This document shows, piece after piece, positions 1 through 9,565 of a stretch of DNA of 36,687 nt. Location of the stretch: NCBI GenBank assembly GCA_018645475.1, contig JABGWU010000301.1:1-36687 (forward strand). Reading direction: 5' to 3'. The stretch comes from Opitutia bacterium (GTDB lineage: Bacteria > Verrucomicrobiota > Verrucomicrobiia > Opitutales > Seribacteraceae). Positions within the stretch are counted from its first letter, which is position 1, and each line of letters begins with the position of its first letter. Both the position numbers and the translations under genes were made by a program. The notes below the pieces were generated by a model. The model worked only from the letters and a program-made list of their open reading frames with translations, ran no database searches and was not told the origin of the DNA.

Positions 1-231
1 ACCAATTGCTTCACCAACATCAGTAACTCGTTCACGCTCCCCACGAAAATGTACACTGTTCGCGACTCTCAATACTTTCATGGTTAAAGTCTGGTCAGAC
101 CTCATGATTTCTTTAATAGAATGGGTTGAGGAATTTGGATCCTTCAACATTTCAGATAGTGATTGGAAGACAGTAGGTAAGGTTGGCAAATTATCTTTCA
201 ACATCTCGCCAATCAGCTTATAATCTACCAT
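1..231 (-). CDS. HDOD domain protein, partial (N-terminal 77 codons; continues beyond window start)
   Basis: Reverse strand from ATG at 231 reads MVDYKLIGEMLKDNLPTLPTVFQSLSEMLKDPNSSTHSIKEIMRSDQTLTMKVLRVANSVHFRGERERVTDVGEAIG, clearly paralogous to the next gene's N-terminus. Confidence 0.85.
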   Translation of the reverse strand, partial: MVDYKLIGEMLKDNLPTLPTVFQSLSEMLKDPNSSTHSIKEIMRSDQTLTMKVLRVANSVHFRGERERVTDVGEAIG

Positions 232-312
232 TCCACCTATATTTTCCGAACCCACAGCCACATCATAAATTGAATCCCTCTAAGGAATCAACCAAATTTC
301 AAAAAAACTAAA

Positions 313-1227
313 TCATATACCATCAAGCAAATTACAAAAGTCTTCGGTCATCTTTAATTCATTTTCAATGTCAGTTGATATTTGATCGATGAGTGAAGAA
401 TGTAAATTCAAGCGACTTAGCAGGGCATCCGAGGGTTTGTCCGGTGACTCATGCCCACTAAAACCGAACTTCTGATGGTTTACTGCCCAGTTGGCAAAAA
501 TAACCACATCAATGAGTTCGTGCGCTTCCTCGGAAGTAACTTTTTGTCGACGTTCTGGATTCGGTTCGTGATGCCAACGAACAACCCCTTCTACAAAACT
601 AGATAATCCCCAATTCTTACAGATTAAATAACCCAGATAATCGTGACGGGGGGACTGATTAATAAGCTCGGATTTGAAAAAATTAATTTTCTTATCAAGA
701 CAAGTCTGCGCATCGTCAATAAATGCTTGGGTTCCATCATTTTCATCCAATTTAAAACGGGCCACTTTCCCAATATCATGGACGAGTCCACATGTATATG
801 CACGCTCATGCCACGGTTTCCCTAAAAAGTTGGCAACGCAACGAGAGGCAGCAGCAACTCCGAGGCAATGCTTCCACAAGCCCTCCAAAGAGAATTTTCT
901 CTCAGCCGAGGGGCCAGAAAACATTTTAAAAACAGAGGTGGTCAAAACCACATTACGAATTTTCTCAAAGCCAAGTGTGCCAATTGCCTCGTTTGCATCG
1001 GTAACACGGTCCCGATCGCCACGATAAAATGAAGTGTTGGCAACCCGCAAAATTTTCATCGTCATCGATTGATCGGCCGTCATTACATCTTCAACTGCAA
1101 AAGTGGACGCATCCGGATTTTGCAAAACATTAGTTAATTCATTCACAATCGTGGGAAGAGTGGGTAAATTCCGCTGAATTTGATTAACTAAATATTCGTA
1201 GTTTATAGAACCTGTTTCCATTTGCAT
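313..1227 (-). CDS. HDOD domain-containing protein
   Basis: NLPTLPTIVNELTNVLQNPDAS, MKILRVANTSFYRG and CGLVHDIGKVARF are typical HDOD motifs. Confidence 0.9.
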   Translation of the reverse strand: MQMETGSINYEYLVNQIQRNLPTLPTIVNELTNVLQNPDASTFAVEDVMTADQSMTMKILRVANTSFYRGDRDRVTDANEAIGTLGFEKIRNVVLTTSVFKMFSGPSAERKFSLEGLWKHCLGVAAASRCVANFLGKPWHERAYTCGLVHDIGKVARFKLDENDGTQAFIDDAQTCLDKKINFFKSELINQSPRHDYLGYLICKNWGLSSFVEGVVRWHHEPNPERRQKVTSEEAHELIDVVIFANWAVNHQKFGFSGHESPDKPSDALLSRLNLHSSLIDQISTDIENELKMTEDFCNLLDGI

Positions 1228-1284
1228 TTTAATATTAGATTACAACACCATTTTCCCCATACTCTGACGAAATAAAAACATTAT

Positions 1285-2889
1285 TCAAACTAAAAACCAT
1301 GATTTAAGGTTTTTCTTTAAGGAAAGCATCAATATAAATCCCAAACCCATACAAAGATATACAAACCAATCACCGTGTCGCATGTAAAAGGAAACTGTGC
1401 CGGGGGCATGGGCAGGGATTGACACATTTAAGATTTTTGCTCCTTCAAAATAAATGCTCCCCGAATCATCCCGTAATACATCTCGCTGATGGCCTCTTGA
1501 ATCAATCCAGCCTGACCATCCGGCATTCCCACAACGTATAAAGGGCTTTTGGGTCTCAATGGAACGCAGGACGGAATGAGCCGCATGCTGTACCGCACAC
1601 CCTTCCCGACCGAACCAGGCATCATTCGTGGTCACGAAAAAAAGATCGGCTCCGGATGAAACCTTATCTCGACACAATCTTGGAAAAATATCCTCATAAC
1701 AAATAAGCGAACCAATTTTCAAATTCGGGCGATCTTTTTTTTTGGAGGGGATTTTAAAAATCTTAGATTCATCACCTTTTTCAAAACTCCCCACGGGTCC
1801 AACCAACTTTCTTAGTCCGGGAATCCATTTAAAAGGAAAAGGAACATACTCACCAAATGGAACCAAAATTCTTTTTGCATACCAATTATTCTTGAATCCA
1901 GACTTTGGAAGGATTTCAGAAATAGTATTATAAATTGAATCAGCATCTTTCAATACTGCTCCAATGAGCAATGGTGTTTGGGTCTCATCAGCAAGTTGCT
2001 CAACCCAGGCAGTATCTTTATTTAATGCATAGGGGGTGGACGCTTCTGGCCACACAATAAAGTCAGGATTCATCAATCCTAAAAAATGAGTCTGTCTCGT
2101 AAGGATATCCTTATGTAAATCAGCATTCCCTCCTTTCCATTTCTCCAGTAAGTACGGTTGGCAAAGCCCGACTTTATATTCCTGAACACCGATGGGTGAA
2201 TAACTTCGAAATAGAAAAAATGGACTCAACATAAATACAAAAAGAAGGATAGCTAAGTAGAAATCTGGACAGATATTTCCGAAAATCCCTCCTTTCGAGT
2301 TTTGCCTTCTTACTAACAAATGATGAAGGTATGAACAAAGAGACAAATTTAAAAAAACCAAGAAAAAGGAAATTCCCCAGGCTCCCAACCACTGGGCTGT
2401 TTGCAGTAAAACAGGACGCTCCCACTGAGTAACGGAAAGAGGACACCAAGGGAACCCCAAGGTAAACTGACACCTCAACCACTCTACTGAAACCCAGGCA
2501 GAAGGCAGGATAATAAGAATTAAAAACCGATGTCTAAACCCACCCTCAATTGCCTTGGGAATGAGTACCCTCGCCAATAAAAACCAAGGCAAATAATAGA
2601 GGGACAAAAGAACACAAGCCATCAACATGCCGGAAAAAGAAATATGCCTCATCCATCCGACCAAAGATAAATGATATAAAATTCCCGCTAAGAAAAATGC
2701 GAGCGCAACAATTTTTAACTTTGGTTTAAAGGAGAACCAAAAAATCGCAGGCATTAAAAAAAAGTATGCACATTCTGGAGATTGCCTGGGTGGCTGAGCA
2801 AGAAGAAGGAAAAAATAAGTACCCATCGAGGAGATCAATGGTGCCCATATGACCTTAAGACCTTCCGTAAAAATATTTTTCACATTCAT
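1285..2889 (-). CDS. lnt: Apolipoprotein N-acyltransferase
   Basis: Multi-TM N-terminus, then a nitrilase-fold domain (FIVWPEASTPYAL, VPFGEYVPFP, GSLICYEDIFP, TTNDAWFG). Confidence 0.93.
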   Translation of the reverse strand: MNVKNIFTEGLKVIWAPLISSMGTYFFLLLAQPPRQSPECAYFFLMPAIFWFSFKPKLKIVALAFFLAGILYHLSLVGWMRHISFSGMLMACVLLSLYYLPWFLLARVLIPKAIEGGFRHRFLILIILPSAWVSVEWLRCQFTLGFPWCPLSVTQWERPVLLQTAQWLGAWGISFFLVFLNLSLCSYLHHLLVRRQNSKGGIFGNICPDFYLAILLFVFMLSPFFLFRSYSPIGVQEYKVGLCQPYLLEKWKGGNADLHKDILTRQTHFLGLMNPDFIVWPEASTPYALNKDTAWVEQLADETQTPLLIGAVLKDADSIYNTISEILPKSGFKNNWYAKRILVPFGEYVPFPFKWIPGLRKLVGPVGSFEKGDESKIFKIPSKKKDRPNLKIGSLICYEDIFPRLCRDKVSSGADLFFVTTNDAWFGREGCAVQHAAHSVLRSIETQKPFIRCGNAGWSGWIDSRGHQRDVLRDDSGSIYFEGAKILNVSIPAHAPGTVSFYMRHGDWFVYLCMGLGFILMLSLKKNLKSWFLV

Positions 2890-2891
2890 AC

Positions 2892-3992
2892 TTAACCAAG
2901 CTTACATCGGGAATAACCAGATTCCGAACTAGGTCGTGCCACGAGTCCGTCATAAGGCTCGATATTTAAAAACTCATCGCATCGTCCAGACTGAATCAGA
3001 TGAGTGTCACAAATATAGAATAATTCTTTCCTGGTCTGGGCTCGGCGCATTTGATGCAAAAATTTCCCATCCGCATCCACAGATAAACCAATAAAATTAA
3101 GAAACTTTTTCATTCGGTTTACATTTTTTCTCTCATCTACCTCAGGTTTTTCCAGGGAATCATACAGATCTTCAATATAATGATAAACATCTGCTAAAGT
3201 TGGCTGAAAGATTGTATCCCTAGCTTGAATTTCGCGAATCTGCCTAAAGATCCAGGGATTCCGAATAGCCGATCTGCCAATCATTACGCCATGAGCACCT
3301 GTTAATTCTTTTAAATCTACTGCCGAATTAAATGAGGTTACATTCCCATTTAATAATACAGGACATGGTAATGCCTCAACCGCTTTGGTCACATGAGAAT
3401 AACTTGGAGTGGAACGATATCCACCTAAAACTGTTCGGGCATGAAGGCTTAGAAGATCTATATTCGATTCAATCATTACCTCCATCAATTCATCAAAATA
3501 ACGATCATCCTCAAAACCAATTCTCATTTTGACCGAGAGTAAACCGACCACTTCTTCACGGAGCATTTTCAGGATCTCAAAAATTTGCTTAGGTGATCTC
3601 AATAAACCACCTCCCACATTTTTCTTAAAAACTCGGGGAGCAGGACAACCCAAATTTAAATCAATACCTGCAATTGAATAATCCTGAAAATCACAAACAG
3701 TTCTTTTTAAATCCTCAATATTTTCTCCGATTAACTGTGCAAACACAGGTTGTTCAGTAGGATTTTCTGTTATGGAAGAAAGAATTTCATCGTCTAATTT
3801 TGAGTGTGCATGCACACGAAAAAATTCTGTAAAGAAAAAATCCGGTGAACCCCGCCTCGCAACCACTTTCATGAAGGGTAACGCAGTAACATCCTGCATC
3901 GGTGCAAGCGCTGTAGGCCATTGTCCCCTAACCATCGAATGAGGTAACGGTTTAGGTGAACCGTTCGGTTTTGATTTCAAGGATGAAATCAT
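2892..3992 (-). CDS. dus: tRNA-dihydrouridine synthase family protein
   Basis: APMQDVTALPF, QLIGENIEDL, GIDLNLGCPAPRVFKKNVGGGLL (catalytic Cys), SVKMRIGFED, GVMIGRSAIRNPWIF. Confidence 0.92.
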   Translation of the reverse strand: MISSLKSKPNGSPKPLPHSMVRGQWPTALAPMQDVTALPFMKVVARRGSPDFFFTEFFRVHAHSKLDDEILSSITENPTEQPVFAQLIGENIEDLKRTVCDFQDYSIAGIDLNLGCPAPRVFKKNVGGGLLRSPKQIFEILKMLREEVVGLLSVKMRIGFEDDRYFDELMEVMIESNIDLLSLHARTVLGGYRSTPSYSHVTKAVEALPCPVLLNGNVTSFNSAVDLKELTGAHGVMIGRSAIRNPWIFRQIREIQARDTIFQPTLADVYHYIEDLYDSLEKPEVDERKNVNRMKKFLNFIGLSVDADGKFLHQMRRAQTRKELFYICDTHLIQSGRCDEFLNIEPYDGLVARPSSESGYSRCKLG

Positions 3993-4016
3993 AATGCTGA
4001 AAAAGCAAAGTTCTCG

Positions 4017-4499
4017 TTAATCCTGCTTGCGTAGAATGCGTTCCAAAATTTCAGACATATCCTCCACATTCTCCAGGACTTGATTGGACACATGAATAGG
4101 TTGTTTCATTTGCAAGGCAAGAACGATAGAATCGCTTGGACGGGCATCCAGTTCAATAATCTTTTTACCCAATTCATTTTCCATTTGAAGAATAATTCGT
4201 GCAAAAAAAGTCCCCTCGTCCACATCATTAATCAAGACCCGTTGTATACTTGTCTCCAAACCCCGTAGAATAAGCCCGATCAGATCATGTGTTAATGGTC
4301 TTTCTTTTTTCACTTGATTTATAGTCATGTTAATGGCGTTACCAATTGCGGGATCAACATAAATAACGAAGGTCTTTTCATCGTTACCCAAAAAGATTGC
4401 ACACCCATTGGATGTTGGCATTACTCCTTTAACTGTGACTTCCACTGAGTCGTTATTCATAGAGTTAGTATCTATATTTTTTTTCTTATTCGCAAGCAC
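4017..4499 (-). CDS. Bifunctional nuclease (BFN/DUF151) family protein
   Basis: RPLTHDLIGLILRGLETSIQRVLINDVDEGTFFARIIL and IELDARPSDSIVLALQMKQPIHVS are BFN signatures. Confidence 0.88.
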   Translation of the reverse strand: MLANKKKNIDTNSMNNDSVEVTVKGVMPTSNGCAIFLGNDEKTFVIYVDPAIGNAINMTINQVKKERPLTHDLIGLILRGLETSIQRVLINDVDEGTFFARIILQMENELGKKIIELDARPSDSIVLALQMKQPIHVSNQVLENVEDMSEILERILRKQD

Positions 4500-4526
4500 T
4501 TATAAATTTCGTATTATTCATGGACT

Positions 4527-5066
4527 ATGAATTCAAAGGGTAAAAATAACCCAACGCCCAACCTTTACCTGATTGGCTTTATGGGAACCGGGAAAAGTTC
4601 GGTCGGTAAAATTATTGCCCAAAAAACCGGTCTCACTTTTATTGATTCTGATCAAGAGATTGAAAATCAAACTGGTCTCTCGATCAGTAAAATTTTTGAA
4701 ACTCAAGGAGAACAGAAATTTCGCGAACTCGAAAAAAAATTTATTCAAAATGGACATCCCGAATCTGGTTGCCTTGTTTCATGTGGAGGTGGATTGCCGA
4801 TTCCTGATGGGATGATTGAAATCTTAAAAGAAAAAGGATTTGTATTTTGCCTTTGGGCCAGTGTGAAAACTATTTATGAAAGAACATCTGGAAATAACCA
4901 ACGCCCCCTGCTTCAAACTAAAAATCCAAAGTCTGAAATCAAATCATTGCTTGAAAAAAGGGAACCCAAATATCTTTTAGCAGATCAAATTGTAAACACG
5001 GAGCAGAGGAGTCTGGTTCAGGTCTCCGATTTGATTATTCGAAAGTATAATGAATCTGTTTATTAA
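4527..5066 (+). CDS. aroK: Shikimate kinase
   Basis: LIGFMGTGKSSVGKIIAQKTGLTFIDSDQEIE Walker A and shikimate-binding motif; VSCGGGLP. Confidence 0.93.
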   Translation: MNSKGKNNPTPNLYLIGFMGTGKSSVGKIIAQKTGLTFIDSDQEIENQTGLSISKIFETQGEQKFRELEKKFIQNGHPESGCLVSCGGGLPIPDGMIEILKEKGFVFCLWASVKTIYERTSGNNQRPLLQTKNPKSEIKSLLEKREPKYLLADQIVNTEQRSLVQVSDLIIRKYNESVY

Positions 5067-5467
5067 TCAGAAAATGTTGATTGTACCAAATCAACAAACT
5101 TTTCGGGCGGTCTAACCACGCTACCCCCACTCGAAACAAAGGCGTGCTTGGTTACCCCCGTGGCAATTAATTCATCTTTTCGTTTCACCTCGTAAAGAGC
5201 TTCTATACGAACAAGTGGTGGTTTTTCTATCTTTACTGTCACTTGTAATCTGTCATCAAAAAAAGCGGGCAAACGGAAATTCCCGCCACAGGAAAGTACA
5301 GGTAGGAAATAACCATCTTTTTCCAATTCTATATAAGGACAACCCAACTCATCTAACAATGCGACCCGTGCAACCTCAAACCATGTGAAATAGTTGGCAT
5401 GGTAAACGACCCCCATTTTGTCGGTTTCTTTATATCTCACACGAATGTCAACGCTTGCCGAAAGCAT
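5063..5467 (-). CDS. Acyl-CoA thioesterase (4HBT/YbgC-like)
   Basis: RVRYKETDKMGVVYHANYFTWFEVAR hot-dog motif. Confidence 0.9.
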   Translation of the reverse strand: MLSASVDIRVRYKETDKMGVVYHANYFTWFEVARVALLDELGCPYIELEKDGYFLPVLSCGGNFRLPAFFDDRLQVTVKIEKPPLVRIEALYEVKRKDELIATGVTKHAFVSSGGSVVRPPEKFVDLVQSTFSD

Positions 5468-5518
5468 AATCTTTCTTTACTTCAAAAACCTCAACTTATG
5501 CAACGAACGAATTTTTAA

Positions 5519-6139
5519 ATGGCGATTTCAAAAAAAGAAAGATCCTTATCCATCTGGATTGGTATAGCAATCGGAGTGGCAATATCTTCAATGCTTGTTC
5601 GATATGCCTTGCAAAAAAAAGCGGAACAAACCGAAGAACGGCCCGGAAATTATCAATCTCTAAAATGTGCATCAGGTGGTAGCCCATTTATTCAACTACC
5701 GAATAAAATTAGAGAAAAAATACCACATGGAATTGTGGTGCATTTTGAAAACAACCAAACCATCACGGATGGAAATGGATCGAAATTTCAAAGATCTTGG
5801 ATCATTGAATCTGCTGGTTCATTCAGGTCGGAAAGACTCTTCGTATCTGCGGAAGAAATTTGCATTAATCCCGACTTTAAGGATTTAAAGGACTATCGAT
5901 TTCATAGGGCATCCGAACTCTACATTTTACCCAAAGACAATGCTGACATCGAAGAATTCAAAGATCTCATTGACGAAGATCATTACAAAATTCTTGGTGA
6001 AAATTCAAAAACTGGGGAATGGATTCTTCAGATAAAACATTTTTCTCCCTCAGAAATCCGCTTAGCCATGGGAACTATAAGGGAATTTAGAACTCATGTA
6101 TCTTCAGTTCGTTTAATTCCATGGACTCCAAATCGATAA
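5519..6139 (+). CDS. Hypothetical membrane-anchored protein (one N-terminal TM)
   Basis: Intact 206 aa ORF with ATG and N-terminal hydrophobic segment LSIWIGIAIGVAISSMLV; family not recognised. Confidence 0.7.
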   Translation: MAISKKERSLSIWIGIAIGVAISSMLVRYALQKKAEQTEERPGNYQSLKCASGGSPFIQLPNKIREKIPHGIVVHFENNQTITDGNGSKFQRSWIIESAGSFRSERLFVSAEEICINPDFKDLKDYRFHRASELYILPKDNADIEEFKDLIDEDHYKILGENSKTGEWILQIKHFSPSEIRLAMGTIREFRTHVSSVRLIPWTPNR

Positions 6140-6264
6140 TCAATATCGACCCTTTATCTCGTTGACCCTAAGGACTTTTTTTGGTGTGATAATCCATTGT
6201 GTTGTGCTTATCGCGTTTACACATAAAACTAATCTAAATCCAATCCAAATTTTTGAAATAAACC

Positions 6265-7599
6265 GTGAATGTAGAAATTAAAGAAGCGGGAGACGCTCGT
6301 AAAATAGTTAATGTATCCTTCGATTCCGACGAAATGTCCAAGATGGGCAAAGAAGTTTGTAGAGAACTCAGTAAACTTGCCAACATTCCAGGGTTTCGAA
6401 AAGGAAAAGCTCCTGAACAAGTAATTCGCAAAAAATACGCCAGCGAAATCATTCAAGAACTCAGTAGAAAAGTCTCAAATGCGGCCTACGATGCAGTATT
6501 GGAAAATAAAGACATCAAGGTCTTCTCTATTTTAAAAGTTGAACCAGGTGAAATCTCCACCGATGCACCAGCCACGATCGAAGTCACCGTTGATATCGAG
6601 TCTGATTTTGACTTACCTAAATACGAGGAATACGAACTTACCACGCATCCGACTGAAATCAAAGATGAAGATGTGGATAAAGAAATTGACTCTCTTCGTG
6701 ATCAACGAGCTTCCTTTGAAGAGGTTGAACGAAAAGTTGCGAAAGGAGATTATGTAAAATGTTCCTACGAAGGAATGCTTGATGACTCTCCGGTAGCGGA
6801 TTTATTACCGGACAAACCAATGTACGGAAAACAATCAAATACTTGGGAAGAAGCAGGCCAAGCAAAAGGTTTGGGAATTGATGCGATCGCACAAGCCGTG
6901 ATCGGCATGAAAAAAGACGACAAGAAAGAAGTTGAAGCAGATTTCCCAGAAGACTTTGAAGTTACCCCTCTCGCTGGAAAAAAAGTAATGTATTCACTTG
7001 AGGTGCATGAAGTACGCGAGAAAAAAGCTCCCGATGCTTCAGACGAAAACTTTCTGAAAGCCTTAAAGGCAGAAAATTTGGATGATCTTAAGAAAAAGGT
7101 CAAAGACGATCTCTTATCAAGAAAAGAAAGAGAAAATATTGATGGCAAACGAAGCCAGGTTACACAAAAAATTCTTGAAATGCCTGACTTCCCTCTTCCC
7201 CAGCAAGCTGTGGAAGACGAATCAAAATCCATTTTTCAATCCAATGCACAGCGTGCGATTCAACAGGGTGCCAAGCAGGAAGATATAGAGGCAAAAAGAG
7301 ATGAGCTTTGGAAAGAAGCCCAAGTACAGGCACAAGCCCGGGTCAAAATCACTATCACTCTTGGAAGAATTGCAGAACTGGAAAAAGTTGAAGTTTCGAA
7401 CGAGGACTTAGCACAAGCTGCAACTCGTGAAGCAATGATGATGAGAACGGACCCGCAGACATATGTTCAGGAACTGGCCAAAGACCAGGCTCGCATCAAC
7501 CGACTCAGACAGGATGTTCTTCACGACAAAACTCTTGAACTGGTAGCTTCTAAAGCGAAGGAAAAAGTTTGTGACATTGAAGGTGAACACTCACACTAA
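6265..7599 (+). CDS. tig: Trigger factor
   Basis: N-terminal ribosome-binding motif IPGFRKGKAPEQVIRKKY, FKBP-like middle region, long helical C-terminus; GTG start; followed by clpP-clpX. Confidence 0.93.
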   Translation: MNVEIKEAGDARKIVNVSFDSDEMSKMGKEVCRELSKLANIPGFRKGKAPEQVIRKKYASEIIQELSRKVSNAAYDAVLENKDIKVFSILKVEPGEISTDAPATIEVTVDIESDFDLPKYEEYELTTHPTEIKDEDVDKEIDSLRDQRASFEEVERKVAKGDYVKCSYEGMLDDSPVADLLPDKPMYGKQSNTWEEAGQAKGLGIDAIAQAVIGMKKDDKKEVEADFPEDFEVTPLAGKKVMYSLEVHEVREKKAPDASDENFLKALKAENLDDLKKKVKDDLLSRKERENIDGKRSQVTQKILEMPDFPLPQQAVEDESKSIFQSNAQRAIQQGAKQEDIEAKRDELWKEAQVQAQARVKITITLGRIAELEKVEVSNEDLAQAATREAMMMRTDPQTYVQELAKDQARINRLRQDVLHDKTLELVASKAKEKVCDIEGEHSH

Positions 7600-7631
7600 A
7601 TTTTAAATAACGAATAACAAAATCTTACGAC

Positions 7632-8231
7632 ATGGGAGCTTATTTACCATTACCATATGTTTACGAACGTGAAGGTCGCCAAGAGCGGGCCTGGGATATT
7701 TACAGCAGACTACTAAGAGACCGCATCGTTTTTATCGGTACGCCCATCGATGATTATGTGGCCAACTCTATTATTGCCCAACTGCTCTTTCTTCAGATGG
7801 AAGACCCCAAGAAAGATATACATGTATATATTAATTCCCCCGGAGGAAGTGTTTCCGATGGTATGGCTATTTATGACACACTCAACTTTATGGAATGTGA
7901 CATTGTAACCTACTGTATTGGAATGGCAGCCAGTATGAGCACCGTATTACTCGCAGCCGGAACTCCTGGTAAACGTTTTGCCCTTCCTAATAGTCGAGTC
8001 ATGATACACCAGCCAAGCGGTGGGGCGGGAGGGCAAACATCAGATATTTCAATTGCCGCCAAGGAAATTCTTCGCTGGAGACAGACGATTAATGAAATAT
8101 TATCCCAACACAGTGGGAAAGCAATCGAGCAACTTGAGAAAGACTCGGATCGTGATTACTACATGTCAGCTGAAGAAGCCAAGAATTATGGCATAGTCGA
8201 TGAAGTAATTTCCAAAAAGCCTAAAGAATAA
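7632..8231 (+). CDS. clpP: ATP-dependent Clp protease proteolytic subunit
   Basis: [42 protein letters not shown] (Ser), [11 protein letters not shown] (His). Confidence 0.97.
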   Translation: MGAYLPLPYVYEREGRQERAWDIYSRLLRDRIVFIGTPIDDYVANSIIAQLLFLQMEDPKKDIHVYINSPGGSVSDGMAIYDTLNFMECDIVTYCIGMAASMSTVLLAAGTPGKRFALPNSRVMIHQPSGGAGGQTSDISIAAKEILRWRQTINEILSQHSGKAIEQLEKDSDRDYYMSAEEAKNYGIVDEVISKKPKE

Positions 8232-8243
8232 TTCTACAGCGCC

Positions 8244-9542
8244 ATGGCCAAACCAACTAAAATCAACTTTTGCTCATTTTGTGGTAAACCACAGGGGGAA
8301 GTCAAAAAAATGATTGCAGGTCCGGCCAGCGTGTACATTTGCGATTCCTGCGTTCGCGTATGCAAAACGATTATTGATCGGGAACTTGGAGAAAAAGCAG
8401 CCCCCAAACAGGAGAGCTCAGGAGAAAAGCCTGTGTTCAATTTACAAAGACCAAGCGTGATCAAATCCTTCCTCGATCAACATGTGATCGGACAGGAACA
8501 CGCTAAAAAAGTCCTCTCGGTTGCTGTTCACAATCATTACAAAAGACTGGCTTCCGAATTAAACATTGGAGAGAATAAATTAGACAAATTCTATTCGGAT
8601 GAATTGGAGGATGTTGAAATAGAGAAGAGTAATGTTTTGCTTATTGGTCCAACGGGAAGCGGAAAAACATACTTAGCCCGAACCCTGGCCCGAATGCTCG
8701 ATGTTCCTTTTGCAATTGCAGATGCCACCACTCTGACTGAAGCTGGTTATGTGGGAGACGATGTGGAAAATATTGTCCTCCGTCTGCTTCAATCTGCCGA
8801 TCACAATGTTGAAAAAGCACAATGTGGTATTATTTATGTCGATGAAATTGATAAAATTGGACGGAAAACAGATAATGTTTCCATTACCCGTGATGTATCC
8901 GGGGAAGGCGTCCAACAAGCCCTACTCAAAATTTTAGAAGGTACGATATGTAATGTTCCTCCACAAGGTGGAAGAAAACATCCAAATCAGGAATATATTC
9001 AATTAGATACTTCAAATATCCTGTTTATTTGCGGTGGAGCATTTGTAGATATTGACCAGATTGTGGAACAACGAACGGGTAGTCGAATGGTTGGATATTC
9101 CGCCGAGGCGGCAAAAGAATCTCATGAACTTCTTGCTGAAGTTAAACCAGAAGACTTGGTTAAATACGGATTGATACCCGAGTTTATTGGTCGTCTTCCC
9201 ATTGTTTCGGTTTTGGACGAACTAACTGGTCCCGAACTCGTTCGGATTTTAAAGGAAACAAAAAACTCTCTTCTCAAACAATATCGTAAACTCTTCCTCA
9301 TGGAAGGTGCACACCTACGATTTACTCGAGAAGCTATTTTGGCAATTGCCATGCAGGCGGTCGAAATGAAAACAGGTGCACGAGCACTTCGTTCAATTAT
9401 GGAAACCATCATGCTAGACATTATGTACGACCTTCCTGCAATTGAAGGTGCGGTAGAGGTTGTGATTAGTGCCGGTGTGGTCAAAGGTAAAGCAAAAGCA
9501 AAAATTTCTCCGATTGAACCGGAAAAATTAGACGCTGCTTAA
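8244..9542 (+). CDS. clpX: ATP-dependent Clp protease ATP-binding subunit ClpX
   Basis: N-terminal zinc finger [54 protein letters not shown]. Confidence 0.97.
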   Translation: MAKPTKINFCSFCGKPQGEVKKMIAGPASVYICDSCVRVCKTIIDRELGEKAAPKQESSGEKPVFNLQRPSVIKSFLDQHVIGQEHAKKVLSVAVHNHYKRLASELNIGENKLDKFYSDELEDVEIEKSNVLLIGPTGSGKTYLARTLARMLDVPFAIADATTLTEAGYVGDDVENIVLRLLQSADHNVEKAQCGIIYVDEIDKIGRKTDNVSITRDVSGEGVQQALLKILEGTICNVPPQGGRKHPNQEYIQLDTSNILFICGGAFVDIDQIVEQRTGSRMVGYSAEAAKESHELLAEVKPEDLVKYGLIPEFIGRLPIVSVLDELTGPELVRILKETKNSLLKQYRKLFLMEGAHLRFTREAILAIAMQAVEMKTGARALRSIMETIMLDIMYDLPAIEGAVEVVISAGVVKGKAKAKISPIEPEKLDAA

Positions 9543-9565
9543 TTTTGTTTTTCGGAAAACGGGGC

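Noticed and set aside
6160-6200. TTGACC with downstream GATAAT as a tig promoter
   Set aside because: Spacing is about 20 bp, outside the usual range; no independent support.
6765-7232. 155-aa - strand ORF inside tig
   Set aside because: Ser/Phe-rich reverse-frame artefact of a Glu/Lys-rich gene.
9547-9560. Short hairpin GTTTT-TCGG-AAAAC between clpX and the PcfJ-like gene
   Set aside because: Only a 5-bp AT-rich stem; too weak to call a terminator although its position is suitable.
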